DNA of 64,000 bases from Xylanibacter oryzae DSM 17970 (GTDB taxonomy: Bacteria; Bacteroidota; Bacteroidia; Bacteroidales; Bacteroidaceae): the NCBI RefSeq assembly GCF_000585355.1, contig NZ_KK073873.1:186001-250000 (forward strand), given 5' to 3'. Position 1 is the stretch's first letter. Every line of letters begins with the position of its first letter. Under the pieces are notes generated by a model that searched no databases, was not told the origin of the DNA, and worked only from the letters and a program-made list of their open reading frames with translations. A program made the translations under genes and the position numbers. Below are positions 57,369-64,000 of this stretch, in pieces.

Positions 57369-58032
57369 TTCCTATAGTCGTTTTATCTAACAGTCCAGGA
57401 AGGTCATTTATTTTAAATTCCTTACGGAAAGTGATCGTTATGTCTTGTTCTTTATATCCCATCTGTCTGCACATCGGTATTAATATTCTGGCAGCATTAT
57501 CCCGTGCCAATTCTATAATTCCAAGATAAGGTATACTTTGTATTATTGAGGCACGTCCCTGTTTCTCATAGTTTGTCATCTCCTCATCACTGAAGTTGCT
57601 GCGGGTTATAGCTACAAACTTTTTTACATTTTTGTGGTCTATTTTACTACTTGTGAGAATAACCTTTGGATCTGGCAGTATAATCTCAATTTTATTGCCA
57701 CTTTTTTTTATGTTTGATTCTGAAAATTTACCGAAATCAATATACGCTTTTAACGTAGCATCCATTGGTATTGCTATTTTTCGTTTCCCCAGAGGAAGAT
57801 TAATATTGAAGTCGTGGCTCAGAAACGAACCTTTTAGTTTCATTATATCATCGTGGGTAATAATCTTGTGTATATGGTATTCTGCAGTATACAATTTTGA
57901 ACATTTTTGTATCTGCATTATCATCATCGGTATCGTGTCTTGCTGCTTATGTATATCTGCAGAGGTTTTCTTTTCTGAGCAGGAACCTAATGCGAGTGCT
58001 GCAAAAGTTAAAAATAGTATTACCTTTTTCAT
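57349..58032 (-). CDS. DUF4230 lipoprotein
   Basis: 227 residues. Lipobox L-G-S-C (Cys17). DUF4230 signatures: I-Q-K-C-S-K-L-Y-T-A-E-Y-H-I near the start, I-P-M-D-A-T-L-K-A-Y-I-D-F, and the I-I-L-P-D-P-K-V strand pair, with a C-terminal helix. First gene of a two-gene operon with the second DUF4230-like protein. Expected in the periplasm. Function unknown. Confidence 0.82.
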   Translation of the reverse strand: MKKVILFLTFAALALGSCSEKKTSADIHKQQDTIPMMIMQIQKCSKLYTAEYHIHKIITHDDIMKLKGSFLSHDFNINLPLGKRKIAIPMDATLKAYIDFGKFSESNIKKSGNKIEIILPDPKVILTSSKIDHKNVKKFVAITRSNFSDEEMTNYEKQGRASIIQSIPYLGIIELARDNAARILIPMCRQMGYKEQDITITFRKEFKINDLPGLLDKTTIGNENTQN

Positions 58033-58050
58033 TTCGCTTGATATTTATGG

Positions 58051-58058
58051 CAAAGATA
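58051..58058 (-). promoter_or_regulatory. -7 box of the DUF4230 pair
   Basis: TATCTTTG on the minus strand, 18 bp upstream of the ATG at 58032. Confidence 0.6.
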
Positions 58059-58191
58059 GTAAAAAAATGCCGTATTGTTGGTTAGTGTATTTATTTTTTC
58101 GATTTTAGTTAAACTTTTAGCTGCTGTTTACGTCATATTGATAGTTGCAACACAAAATTAAAACAATAATATCAACTAAAAAAACTGTAAA

Positions 58192-58689
58192 ATGAAAAAA
58201 TTATTTATAGCTATCGCAGCCGCATTGATGATCTCTTCTGCAACTTATGCACAAGATGAAAATTACAATAATGCACAACATGGAAGATTTGATAAAAAAG
58301 AGATGATACAGAGACGTACTGAGCATATGGTTCAAGAGTTTGGACTTGATAATAATCAGGCAAAAAAACTACTGGAACTGAATACTGCTTATGCTGATAA
58401 ATTGGTAGGCCCTCATATGATGAGTCCTTTTGGAAGACCCGGATTTGGTCGTGGTCCTCAGGGTGGAAATAATAAATTCGGTCCTGATTCAACAAAGGCA
58501 CGCATGAATCGCCCAGAACTTACTGAAGAACAGAAAGCTAGAATGAACAAATGGCGTGAAGAGGTTGAAGCAAATAATAAATCTTATGAAACAGCTTTAC
58601 AGGGAATTTTAACTGCTGATCAGTTTAAGGCTTATCAAGACTCTAAAATTAAGATGCATGGAAATTTTAAACAGCATTCTGTAGAGTAA
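58192..58689 (+). CDS. DUF4890 (Spy/CpxP-like) periplasmic protein
   Basis: 165 residues, signal peptide ending T-Y-A-Q (about 1-20). Two helical segments with LTxxQ-like motifs (F-G-L-D-N-N-Q-A-K-K-L-L-E-L and L-T-E-E-Q-K-A-R-M; I-L-T-A-D-Q-F-K-A-Y) joined by a Gly/Pro/Phe-rich loop (F-G-R-P-G-F-G-R-G-P). Resembles the Spy/CpxP chaperone type found in Bacteroidetes. Own transcript with terminator. Confidence 0.8.
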   Translation: MKKLFIAIAAALMISSATYAQDENYNNAQHGRFDKKEMIQRRTEHMVQEFGLDNNQAKKLLELNTAYADKLVGPHMMSPFGRPGFGRGPQGGNNKFGPDSTKARMNRPELTEEQKARMNKWREEVEANNKSYETALQGILTADQFKAYQDSKIKMHGNFKQHSVE

Positions 58690-58716
58690 AAAGATACGTA
58701 AAACGGATAACACCAG

Positions 58717-58752
58717 ACAGTCATTTAGCAAGCACTAAATGACTGTTTTTTT
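58717..58752 (+). terminator. Intrinsic terminator after the DUF4890 gene
   Basis: Perfect 12-bp arms ACAGTCATTTAG/CTAAATGACTGT, 6-nt loop, long T run. Confidence 0.92.
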
Positions 58753-58795
58753 ATACTTTTTTCACTAGATTTGCTCATAGTTCAAATATTTTGTG

Positions 58796-58803
58796 TAAGT
58801 TTG
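58796..58803 (+). promoter_or_regulatory. -7 box of the DUF4738 gene
   Basis: TAAGTTTG, with TTTG at 58770-58773 as possible -33 box; ATG at 58831. Confidence 0.55.
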
Positions 58804-58830
58804 TAGCTCAAATATAAAACCACTTATGTG

Positions 58831-59403
58831 ATGGCAAATACTAATGTACTTGGACTGCTGATGATTGGTGTTTTGATGTTGGCATCATGCGGAAGCAAAA
58901 AAAATAATGGGGATATAATAGCTCCGAAACCTATAGAGAAGCATTCAGATAAAATTCTTATGATGCAAAATTATAAGAATACGACCAATCAGAATTGGGC
59001 CGGTTCTACATATATAGTATCACTTAGCAGAACTGTTGATAAATCGCTATCTACTGCTGAGGATGAAAATGGCCAAAAGTATTATGATAATAAAATAGAT
59101 TTGGTAGTATCTAGAAGTGATGGCAGCGTTTTTTTCAAAAAGACTTTTTATAAAACAGATTTTAAACAATATATAGATGACGGCGTAAGCAAAAAGGGTG
59201 CTTTGCTTGGGGTCGTTTTCGATAGAGTTGACGGACAGAATTTGATTTTTGGTGCTAGTATTGGTTCACCGGATAAAATAAGTGACGAATTTATTCCACT
59301 GGTTGTAAAACTTTCAAAGACAGGTACATTATCTATATCGAAAGATACAGACCTCGATACAGGAAGCGATATTGCAACTGACGAACAGGATGATTCTAAC
59401 TAA
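58831..59403 (+). CDS. DUF4738-like lipoprotein
   Basis: 190 residues from the ATG at 58831; the GTG directly before it is less likely. Lipobox L-A-S-C. Domain with Y-I-V-S-L-S-R-T-V-D-K and D-L-V-V-S-R-S-D-G-S-V-F-F-K-K-T-F matches DUF4738, a Bacteroidetes lipoprotein family of unknown role. Acidic C-terminal tail. Its stop overlaps that of the convergent HAD gene by 4 bp. Confidence 0.82.
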   Translation: MANTNVLGLLMIGVLMLASCGSKKNNGDIIAPKPIEKHSDKILMMQNYKNTTNQNWAGSTYIVSLSRTVDKSLSTAEDENGQKYYDNKIDLVVSRSDGSVFFKKTFYKTDFKQYIDDGVSKKGALLGVVFDRVDGQNLIFGASIGSPDKISDEFIPLVVKLSKTGTLSISKDTDLDTGSDIATDEQDDSN

Positions 59404-60134
59404 TAGTTCATCCAATTAGAAGAGAACAGTTCCCAAGCATCTCTTAATTCTGTCATCTTATCAAAGATAATATCCGCTCCCTCTTTTGCCAACATACTGT
59501 CGGGTAGGGGACCTGTATTAACAGCTACGGTAAATATTTTTGCAGCAACAGCAGCTCGGACACCTAGAGGTGCGTTTTCAACTACTATGCCTTCGTATGG
59601 TTCTACTCCAGCCTTCATTAGTCCCTTAAGATAAGGTTCTGGATTTGGTTTTCCTCTTTTTACATCAAAACTTGTTACCATTAGGTCTTCTCTGATAAGT
59701 TCCGGAAATTCTTCTTCTAGTTTCCCTAATAGTGATTTTTGTCCACTGCCTGTCACAACTACTATTTTCATTCCAGTGGCTTTAATCTTTCTCATCAGCT
59801 CCTCAACGCCTTCCATTTTATGGGCTTTAGGACAAGTACTGAAGAAATGGCATTTTTCAGCATATATTTTATCTGCTTCAGCGTCAGTAAGAGCTCTTCC
59901 CCATTGTTTGCCGGCTATGTGCTTTATTGTTTCAACACCTCTCATACCTTCGTATTGATAAGCTTCTTCTGGCGACATCTCGATACCGAATTTGGCCATT
60001 GACTTATGCCAACTTTGAGCGTGATTTGGCATTGAATCATATAACACACCGTCCATGTCAAAGAGGACTGCTTTTGGCTCAAATTTATTAAACCCGTTTT
60101 CAATAAGATATTGCTTGATATTCTTTTCGTACAT
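59400..60134 (-). CDS. HAD-superfamily hydrolase (beta-phosphoglucomutase-like)
   Basis: 244 residues. Motif I F-D-M-D-G-V-L-Y-D-S (Asp26, Asp28), motif II V-V-T-G-S-G, motif III K-R-G-K-P-N-P-E-P-Y, motif IV V-V-E-N-A-P-L-G-V. Cap domain of the helical type. Probably a cytoplasmic sugar-phosphate phosphatase or mutase; substrate unknown. Confidence 0.92.
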   Translation of the reverse strand: MYEKNIKQYLIENGFNKFEPKAVLFDMDGVLYDSMPNHAQSWHKSMAKFGIEMSPEEAYQYEGMRGVETIKHIAGKQWGRALTDAEADKIYAEKCHFFSTCPKAHKMEGVEELMRKIKATGMKIVVVTGSGQKSLLGKLEEEFPELIREDLMVTSFDVKRGKPNPEPYLKGLMKAGVEPYEGIVVENAPLGVRAAVAAKIFTVAVNTGPLPDSMLAKEGADIIFDKMTELRDAWELFSSNWMNY

Positions 60135-60262
60135 ATTTCAGCTTTATTACAGAGCTGCGAAGTTACTGATTTTATTCCACTTTACCTAAGTCTATAGTAA
60201 AATTGCGATGTTAAAGATTATTAACTATTTGATAAAATCTTTATAGTTGTTGATTTTTTATC

Positions 60263-60270
60263 TATATTTG
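60263..60270 (+). promoter_or_regulatory. -7 box of the BvgS-like kinase gene
   Basis: TATATTTG, 29 bp upstream of the ATG at 60300. Confidence 0.6.
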
Positions 60271-60299
60271 CACCTTATATCATCATTGAAGATTACGTT

Positions 60300-62279
60300 A
60301 TGCAAGGGATGAAGCATTTTATTGCTCTGGCAGCCATATTTTTGATAAGTGTTTGCTTATCAGCAAAAAACAAAAGTTTAGATTTAGGAATTCCCAAAGG
60401 ACGTCCAATAGTTATTGTTGCTGATTGGAACCAACCTCCTTTTTTCTTTATCGACCAAAAAAATGGTACTCCTAAAGGATATTGTCTTGATTTACTTACT
60501 ACTGCCTTGGACAAACTTGGGGTAAAATATGTTGTTAAAGTAGAAAGTTGGGATAAAAGTCTTGCAGATTTGGAGTCTGGTAAAGCCGATGTTACCTGTT
60601 CGTTTGACACATCCAATCAGAATAAAAAGTTATTCTTTGGTGAAAACATCAAACAGCTTCCTTTTTATATAGTCTGTCGTAAGAATAATCGCGACATACA
60701 TAATATAGAAGACCTCAACGGCAAGAATGTTATAGTTAGGAAAGGTAGTATAATTAATGGCATCCTGAAAAAAAAGAACATATCATGTAATATCATAGGC
60801 GATACTACAATATCAAGAAACCTTGTCAAACTCAATGAAGGTCAATATGATGCTTGTTTCGCTAACAAACTTACATTAGAATATTATATAAAGAATTTAA
60901 AACTTGATAATCTTGAATGCAGACCAGTAAGACTTATACAGCAGGAAAATCGTATTGTTGGTAATAATGAGAATCTTGTACTTACCATATCTGATATGCT
61001 TTTCAAGATGTCTGTAGACGGTACTTATACAAATCTATCAAAGAAGTGGTTTTATGTTTATCAGGGTGTCAATATACCAACTCCTCTTTATGCAGTGCTA
61101 ATATGCCTTCTAATAATAGCTGTGGTTTCTGTTATAGTAGTTCGTATCTTAACCAATAAGATAAGGAAGGCTAATGCACGGTTATTAGAGAAAGACCGCC
61201 GTATAAAACTGGCTTTGAAGGTTGGTGGAATACGGATTACGGAATATAACAGGAAAACAAATAAGTGTACCGTACTTGAAGGTGACTACAGCGAAAAAAC
61301 TGTTATGACAGTAGATTATATCATCAATCATGTACATCCAGATGATAAAGAACGATTCTCCAGACTGATGGAAAATGTACAAAGGGGTTTGGTTCCTAAA
61401 GATCCTCTGGTATTCCGTTTCAATATAGCGGTAAGGAATCAGTGGCGGTATATACAGATTTACCTTACAAATATAAGAGATTCCCATGGTGGCATAGTTA
61501 GGACTATTGGTACACATATGGATATAACTGATCGTGTATTGTCTAGTATGGCATTAAAGGTTGAGAAAGAGAAAGCTCAAAGAGCCGATTATCTAAAGTC
61601 TGAGTTTCTTGCCAATATGAGTCATGAGATAAGGACTCCGCTAAATGCTATTATTGGATTCTCTGATGTGATAAGTCAGAAAATAGTCAGTGAGAAGGAT
61701 ATTGAAGAGTGTAGCGCCCTTATACATAAGAATAGCGACATGCTTCTTAATCTTATTAATGACATTCTTGATTTGTCACGTATAGAGAGTGGCGAGTTAG
61801 ATATTGAAAATACAGAGTTTGATCTAACCGATGCAGTAAGGGGACTTTACCTATCAATAAAAAGCACTCATACCGATGATTCCAAGGTCGATTTCAGAAT
61901 GTCTCTACCTTATAGCATATGTATTGTCAGTACAGATCGCAGACGAGTATTGCAGATTCTTACTAATTTTGTTACAAACGCATTCAAGTATACCGAAGAG
62001 GGGCACATTCTAATCGGCTATGAAAAAGAGAAAAATGGCATAAGGTTATATGTAGAGGATACCGGTAAAGGGCTTCCGGAAAATACAAAGGACAGTGTCT
62101 TTACCCGATTTGAGAAGTTGGGCAGTCATAAGCAAGGTACTGGTTTAGGACTTTCAATATGCAAGGCCATTGTTGAACATATGGATGGCCGAATAGGTGT
62201 TGATTCTGAAAAAGGAAAAGGCAGCACGTTCTGGGCATGGATTCCAACAGATGTCATCACTCCCAATAACGATAATTAG
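60300..62279 (+). CDS. BvgS-like sensor histidine kinase with periplasmic SBP domain
   Basis: 659 residues. Signal sequence (about 1-22), one periplasmic solute-binding family 3 (Venus flytrap) domain (about 30-250; A-D-W-N-Q-P-P-F-F-F, G-K-A-D-V-T-C-S-F), membrane helix (about 260-283), PAS domain (about 300-410), HisKA with His442 in N-M-S-H-E-I-R-T-P, and HATPase with N-F-V-T-N-A-F-K-Y-T and G-T-G-L-G-L-S. No receiver domain, so it needs a separate response regulator, which is not adjacent. Likely senses an amino acid or small ligand. Start could also be the ATG at 60309. Confidence 0.93.
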   Translation: MQGMKHFIALAAIFLISVCLSAKNKSLDLGIPKGRPIVIVADWNQPPFFFIDQKNGTPKGYCLDLLTTALDKLGVKYVVKVESWDKSLADLESGKADVTCSFDTSNQNKKLFFGENIKQLPFYIVCRKNNRDIHNIEDLNGKNVIVRKGSIINGILKKKNISCNIIGDTTISRNLVKLNEGQYDACFANKLTLEYYIKNLKLDNLECRPVRLIQQENRIVGNNENLVLTISDMLFKMSVDGTYTNLSKKWFYVYQGVNIPTPLYAVLICLLIIAVVSVIVVRILTNKIRKANARLLEKDRRIKLALKVGGIRITEYNRKTNKCTVLEGDYSEKTVMTVDYIINHVHPDDKERFSRLMENVQRGLVPKDPLVFRFNIAVRNQWRYIQIYLTNIRDSHGGIVRTIGTHMDITDRVLSSMALKVEKEKAQRADYLKSEFLANMSHEIRTPLNAIIGFSDVISQKIVSEKDIEECSALIHKNSDMLLNLINDILDLSRIESGELDIENTEFDLTDAVRGLYLSIKSTHTDDSKVDFRMSLPYSICIVSTDRRRVLQILTNFVTNAFKYTEEGHILIGYEKEKNGIRLYVEDTGKGLPENTKDSVFTRFEKLGSHKQGTGLGLSICKAIVEHMDGRIGVDSEKGKGSTFWAWIPTDVITPNNDN

Positions 62280-62287
62280 TTATATTC

Positions 62288-63190
62288 TTATTTATTTCTG
62301 TATTCTTGAGGTGTCATTGATGTAAGTCTCTTAAAAAACTTGCAGAAGAAGCTTGCGCTTGGAAAATTGAGCTCGTCAGTTATCTGTGTTACTTGCATGT
62401 CTGTATGCTTAAGCATAACCTTTGCTTCAGCTATCACCGATTGTTCTATCCATTCTTTTGCTGTTTTGCCGCTTGCCTCTTTTATCAGACTACCAATATA
62501 TCTCTCTGAAAGGCACATCTTATCAGCATAAAAACTTATGTTGCGCTCTTTTTTACTATATTTGTGTAATAGAACCATGAAGTTGTTAAATATTTCCCTT
62601 TCTCTTGTTGTTTTTGTTTTAGTTTCTTCTGCATTCTTTCTTGACACATAGTCTAGTTCAGAATAAATTGCAGCTATGATATTTTCTGTTACTTCTTTGC
62701 TGTATTCACCACAATGTACAAAGTCCCATAATATTTTCATCATTCTGAACATCATGCCGTGTTCTTCTTCTGTAGGAAACAACAGTCTGTAAGAAAAGTC
62801 ACCGATAAATGTCTGTGGTATGCGTCCGTTGAATATCATTTGCATAAACTCTTCTGTAATAGCTATGCCAATCATATTCAGATCTGGTGAGAAAGAGTAA
62901 GGTTGCATAATGGTATTACTTCCCAGATATATCATCATGCCCTTTTCCAGTTGGTGATCAATCAGATTGAGTTGCATTTTCGCATTACCGTTTAATACAA
63001 GTCCTACTCTTGGTTCAGCCAACCTGTATGGTTGGTTAAGTGAAAACAATTTGTCCTCTTCCGGATGTAGTAAATACATCATTGCGAATTCAGATGTAAT
63101 ATAAGTGATTTTGGTACTTAGTAGCAGACCTTCTGATATTATGTCACTGAGTCGCGGGAAGTTAAGTTTTATAGGCTCTTTTTTTTTCAT
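62288..63190 (-). CDS. AraC-family transcriptional regulator
   Basis: 300 residues. N-terminal cupin-like ligand domain (about 20-160) and a C-terminal AraC HTH pair (about 205-300) ending N-F-P-S-A-S-F-F-C-K-F-F-K-R-L-T-S-M-T-P-Q-E-Y-R. Divergent from the TolC-type gene and sharing a 163-bp promoter region with it, so it probably controls that efflux operon. Convergent to the kinase gene with an 8-bp gap. Confidence 0.93.
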   Translation of the reverse strand: MKKKEPIKLNFPRLSDIISEGLLLSTKITYITSEFAMMYLLHPEEDKLFSLNQPYRLAEPRVGLVLNGNAKMQLNLIDHQLEKGMMIYLGSNTIMQPYSFSPDLNMIGIAITEEFMQMIFNGRIPQTFIGDFSYRLLFPTEEEHGMMFRMMKILWDFVHCGEYSKEVTENIIAAIYSELDYVSRKNAEETKTKTTREREIFNNFMVLLHKYSKKERNISFYADKMCLSERYIGSLIKEASGKTAKEWIEQSVIAEAKVMLKHTDMQVTQITDELNFPSASFFCKFFKRLTSMTPQEYRNK

Positions 63191-63210
63191 TATTCTACAT
63201 AAATTTCCTG

Positions 63211-63218
63211 CAAAGGTA
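63211..63218 (-). promoter_or_regulatory. -7 box of the AraC-family gene
   Basis: TACCTTTG on the minus strand, 20 bp upstream of the start. Confidence 0.6.
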
Positions 63219-63314
63219 ATAAATAAATTAATCAGATGTCCTTTTTTTACGAAAAAAGTACAAAAAGAACATTAATGGCCAAAAGAAGATAACAGTTGGA
63301 ATGTATAAAAGTTA

Positions 63315-63322
63315 TATCTTTG
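63315..63322 (+). promoter_or_regulatory. -7 box of the TolC-type gene
   Basis: TATCTTTG, 31 bp upstream of the ATG at 63354; TTG at 63296-63298 is a possible -33 element. Confidence 0.65.
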
Positions 63323-63353
63323 CCGCCAGAAATAAAACAAAAAGAAGTATTAC

Positions 63354-64000
63354 ATGAAACGATTACTATTTTTATTAGCATTTGTGCAGATTGCAATTAT
63401 TAGCAGTGCTCAACTCACGTTAGAGAAGTGTCATCAGATGGCTCACGACAACTATCCTTTGATACGTAGGTATAAACTTGTAGAACAGAGTCGTGATTTT
63501 ACACTTTCAAATGCCACAACAGGCTATTTGCCTCAAATCAAGTTAGGCGCTAATTCCATTTATATAAGTGATGTCGTTGATTTACCTGCCAATCTCAAGT
63601 CGGGAGCATTTGATATGGGACATAACATGTACGGTGTTAATGTACAAGTCAACCAGACGATATATGATGGCGGCTACATATCATCTAATAAAAGGATTGC
63701 AAGAGCGCAGTCTGAAGTACAGAATAAGCAACTTGATGTCAATATGTATGATATAAACGAGCGAATAGACCAGATATATTTTGGCGTACTTATAATAGAC
63801 GAACAGATCAAGCAGAACATGCTTCTGCAGAAAGACCTTGGCATAAGTTCAAAGACAATTGCGAGTATGATAAAGGGCGGTATGGCTAATCAGACAGATG
63901 CAGACGTTATAAAAGTAGAAGAGATAAAAGCCCAGCAACAAGAAAGTAGTTTGCGCGTATCACGGCGCACATATCTTTCAATGTTAGCCACATTCATAGG
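63354..64000 (+). CDS. TolC-family outer-membrane efflux protein, N-terminal part
   Basis: Open frame of 215 codons that runs off the window. Signal peptide (M-K-R-L-L-F-L-L-A-F-V-Q... cleaved after S-S-A), then L-T-L-E-K-C-H-Q-M-A-H-D-N-Y-P-L-I, the classical OEP opening. Next come Y-L-P-Q-I-K-L-G, Q-V-N-Q-T-I-Y-D-G-G, and long helices with Q-T-D-A-D-V-I-K-V-E. The end is missing only because of the window edge. Expected first gene of an RND or similar efflux operon under the divergent AraC protein. Confidence 0.9.
   Translation, partial: MKRLLFLLAFVQIAIISSAQLTLEKCHQMAHDNYPLIRRYKLVEQSRDFTLSNATTGYLPQIKLGANSIYISDVVDLPANLKSGAFDMGHNMYGVNVQVNQTIYDGGYISSNKRIARAQSEVQNKQLDVNMYDINERIDQIYFGVLIIDEQIKQNMLLQKDLGISSKTIASMIKGGMANQTDADVIKVEEIKAQQQESSLRVSRRTYLSMLATFI

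Overview
The window looks like a chromosomal segment of a member of the order Bacteroidales, most likely Prevotella or a close relative. The evidence is two SusC/SusD pairs, a hybrid two-component regulator, many Bacteroidales-specific DUF families (DUF2723, DUF4230, DUF4738, DUF4890, DUF6057), AT-rich DNA, and upstream regions carrying the Bacteroidetes -7 box TAnnTTTG rather than sigma70-type promoters. No tRNA, rRNA, CRISPR array, transposase or phage gene was recognised. Species cannot be fixed by eye.

Layout. (1) 1-9.7 kb: the end of a CE1-type esterase, a TolB-like lipoprotein with a CxxCH motif, an orphan SusC/SusD pair, and a divergent DUF6057 membrane protein. (2) 9.7-10.6 kb: a gene-free spacer with two inverted copies of a 62-bp element placed almost symmetrically around a perfect 25-bp-arm hairpin. 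(3) 10.6-26.1 kb: housekeeping genes. These are a MaoC-like hydratase, frr-rsgA, mnmA, a minus-strand operon (DUF2723 GT-C-like protein, NodB deacetylase, queG), and a six-gene minus-strand operon (cysE-type acetyltransferase, THUMP rRNA methyltransferase, DPP-IV-like peptidase, purD, a membrane protein, a DedA protein). (4) 26.1-27.3 kb: a gene-free spacer with inverted repeats of about 105 bp around a 426-bp centre. (5) 27.3-30.8 kb: PiT phosphate transporter, DUF190, LuxR-type regulator. (6) 31-56.6 kb: a LacI regulator followed by a polysaccharide utilisation locus whose content (SusC, SusD, TIG-domain glycan-binding lipoprotein, BACON-GH5, HTCS, PA14-GH31, GH2, GH3, second GH31) matches known xyloglucan loci, then a GH28 pectinase-like gene. 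(7) 56.7-64 kb: paired DUF4230 proteins, DUF4890, DUF4738, a HAD phosphatase, a BvgS-like sensor kinase, an AraC regulator, and a divergent TolC-type gene cut by the window end.

How the genes work together. In the xyloglucan locus, SusD and the TIG lipoprotein should hold the polysaccharide at the surface. The BACON-GH5 lipoprotein should cut the backbone and SusC should import the oligosaccharides. Periplasmic GH2 (beta-galactosidase), the GH31s (alpha-xylosidase) and GH3 (beta-glucosidase) would strip them to monosaccharides, with the HTCS sensing an oligosaccharide. A LacI protein just upstream, a LacI-type palindrome over its own -33 box, and related palindromes before the susC gene and before the GH28 gene suggest a second control layer.

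The most promising unexplained structures are the two inverted-repeat spacers, the three related palindromes, and a possible roughly 110-nt RNA between a strong promoter and a terminator upstream of GH28. No wholly new defence or mobile system was seen. Functions rest on motif recognition and gene order, not on database searches.
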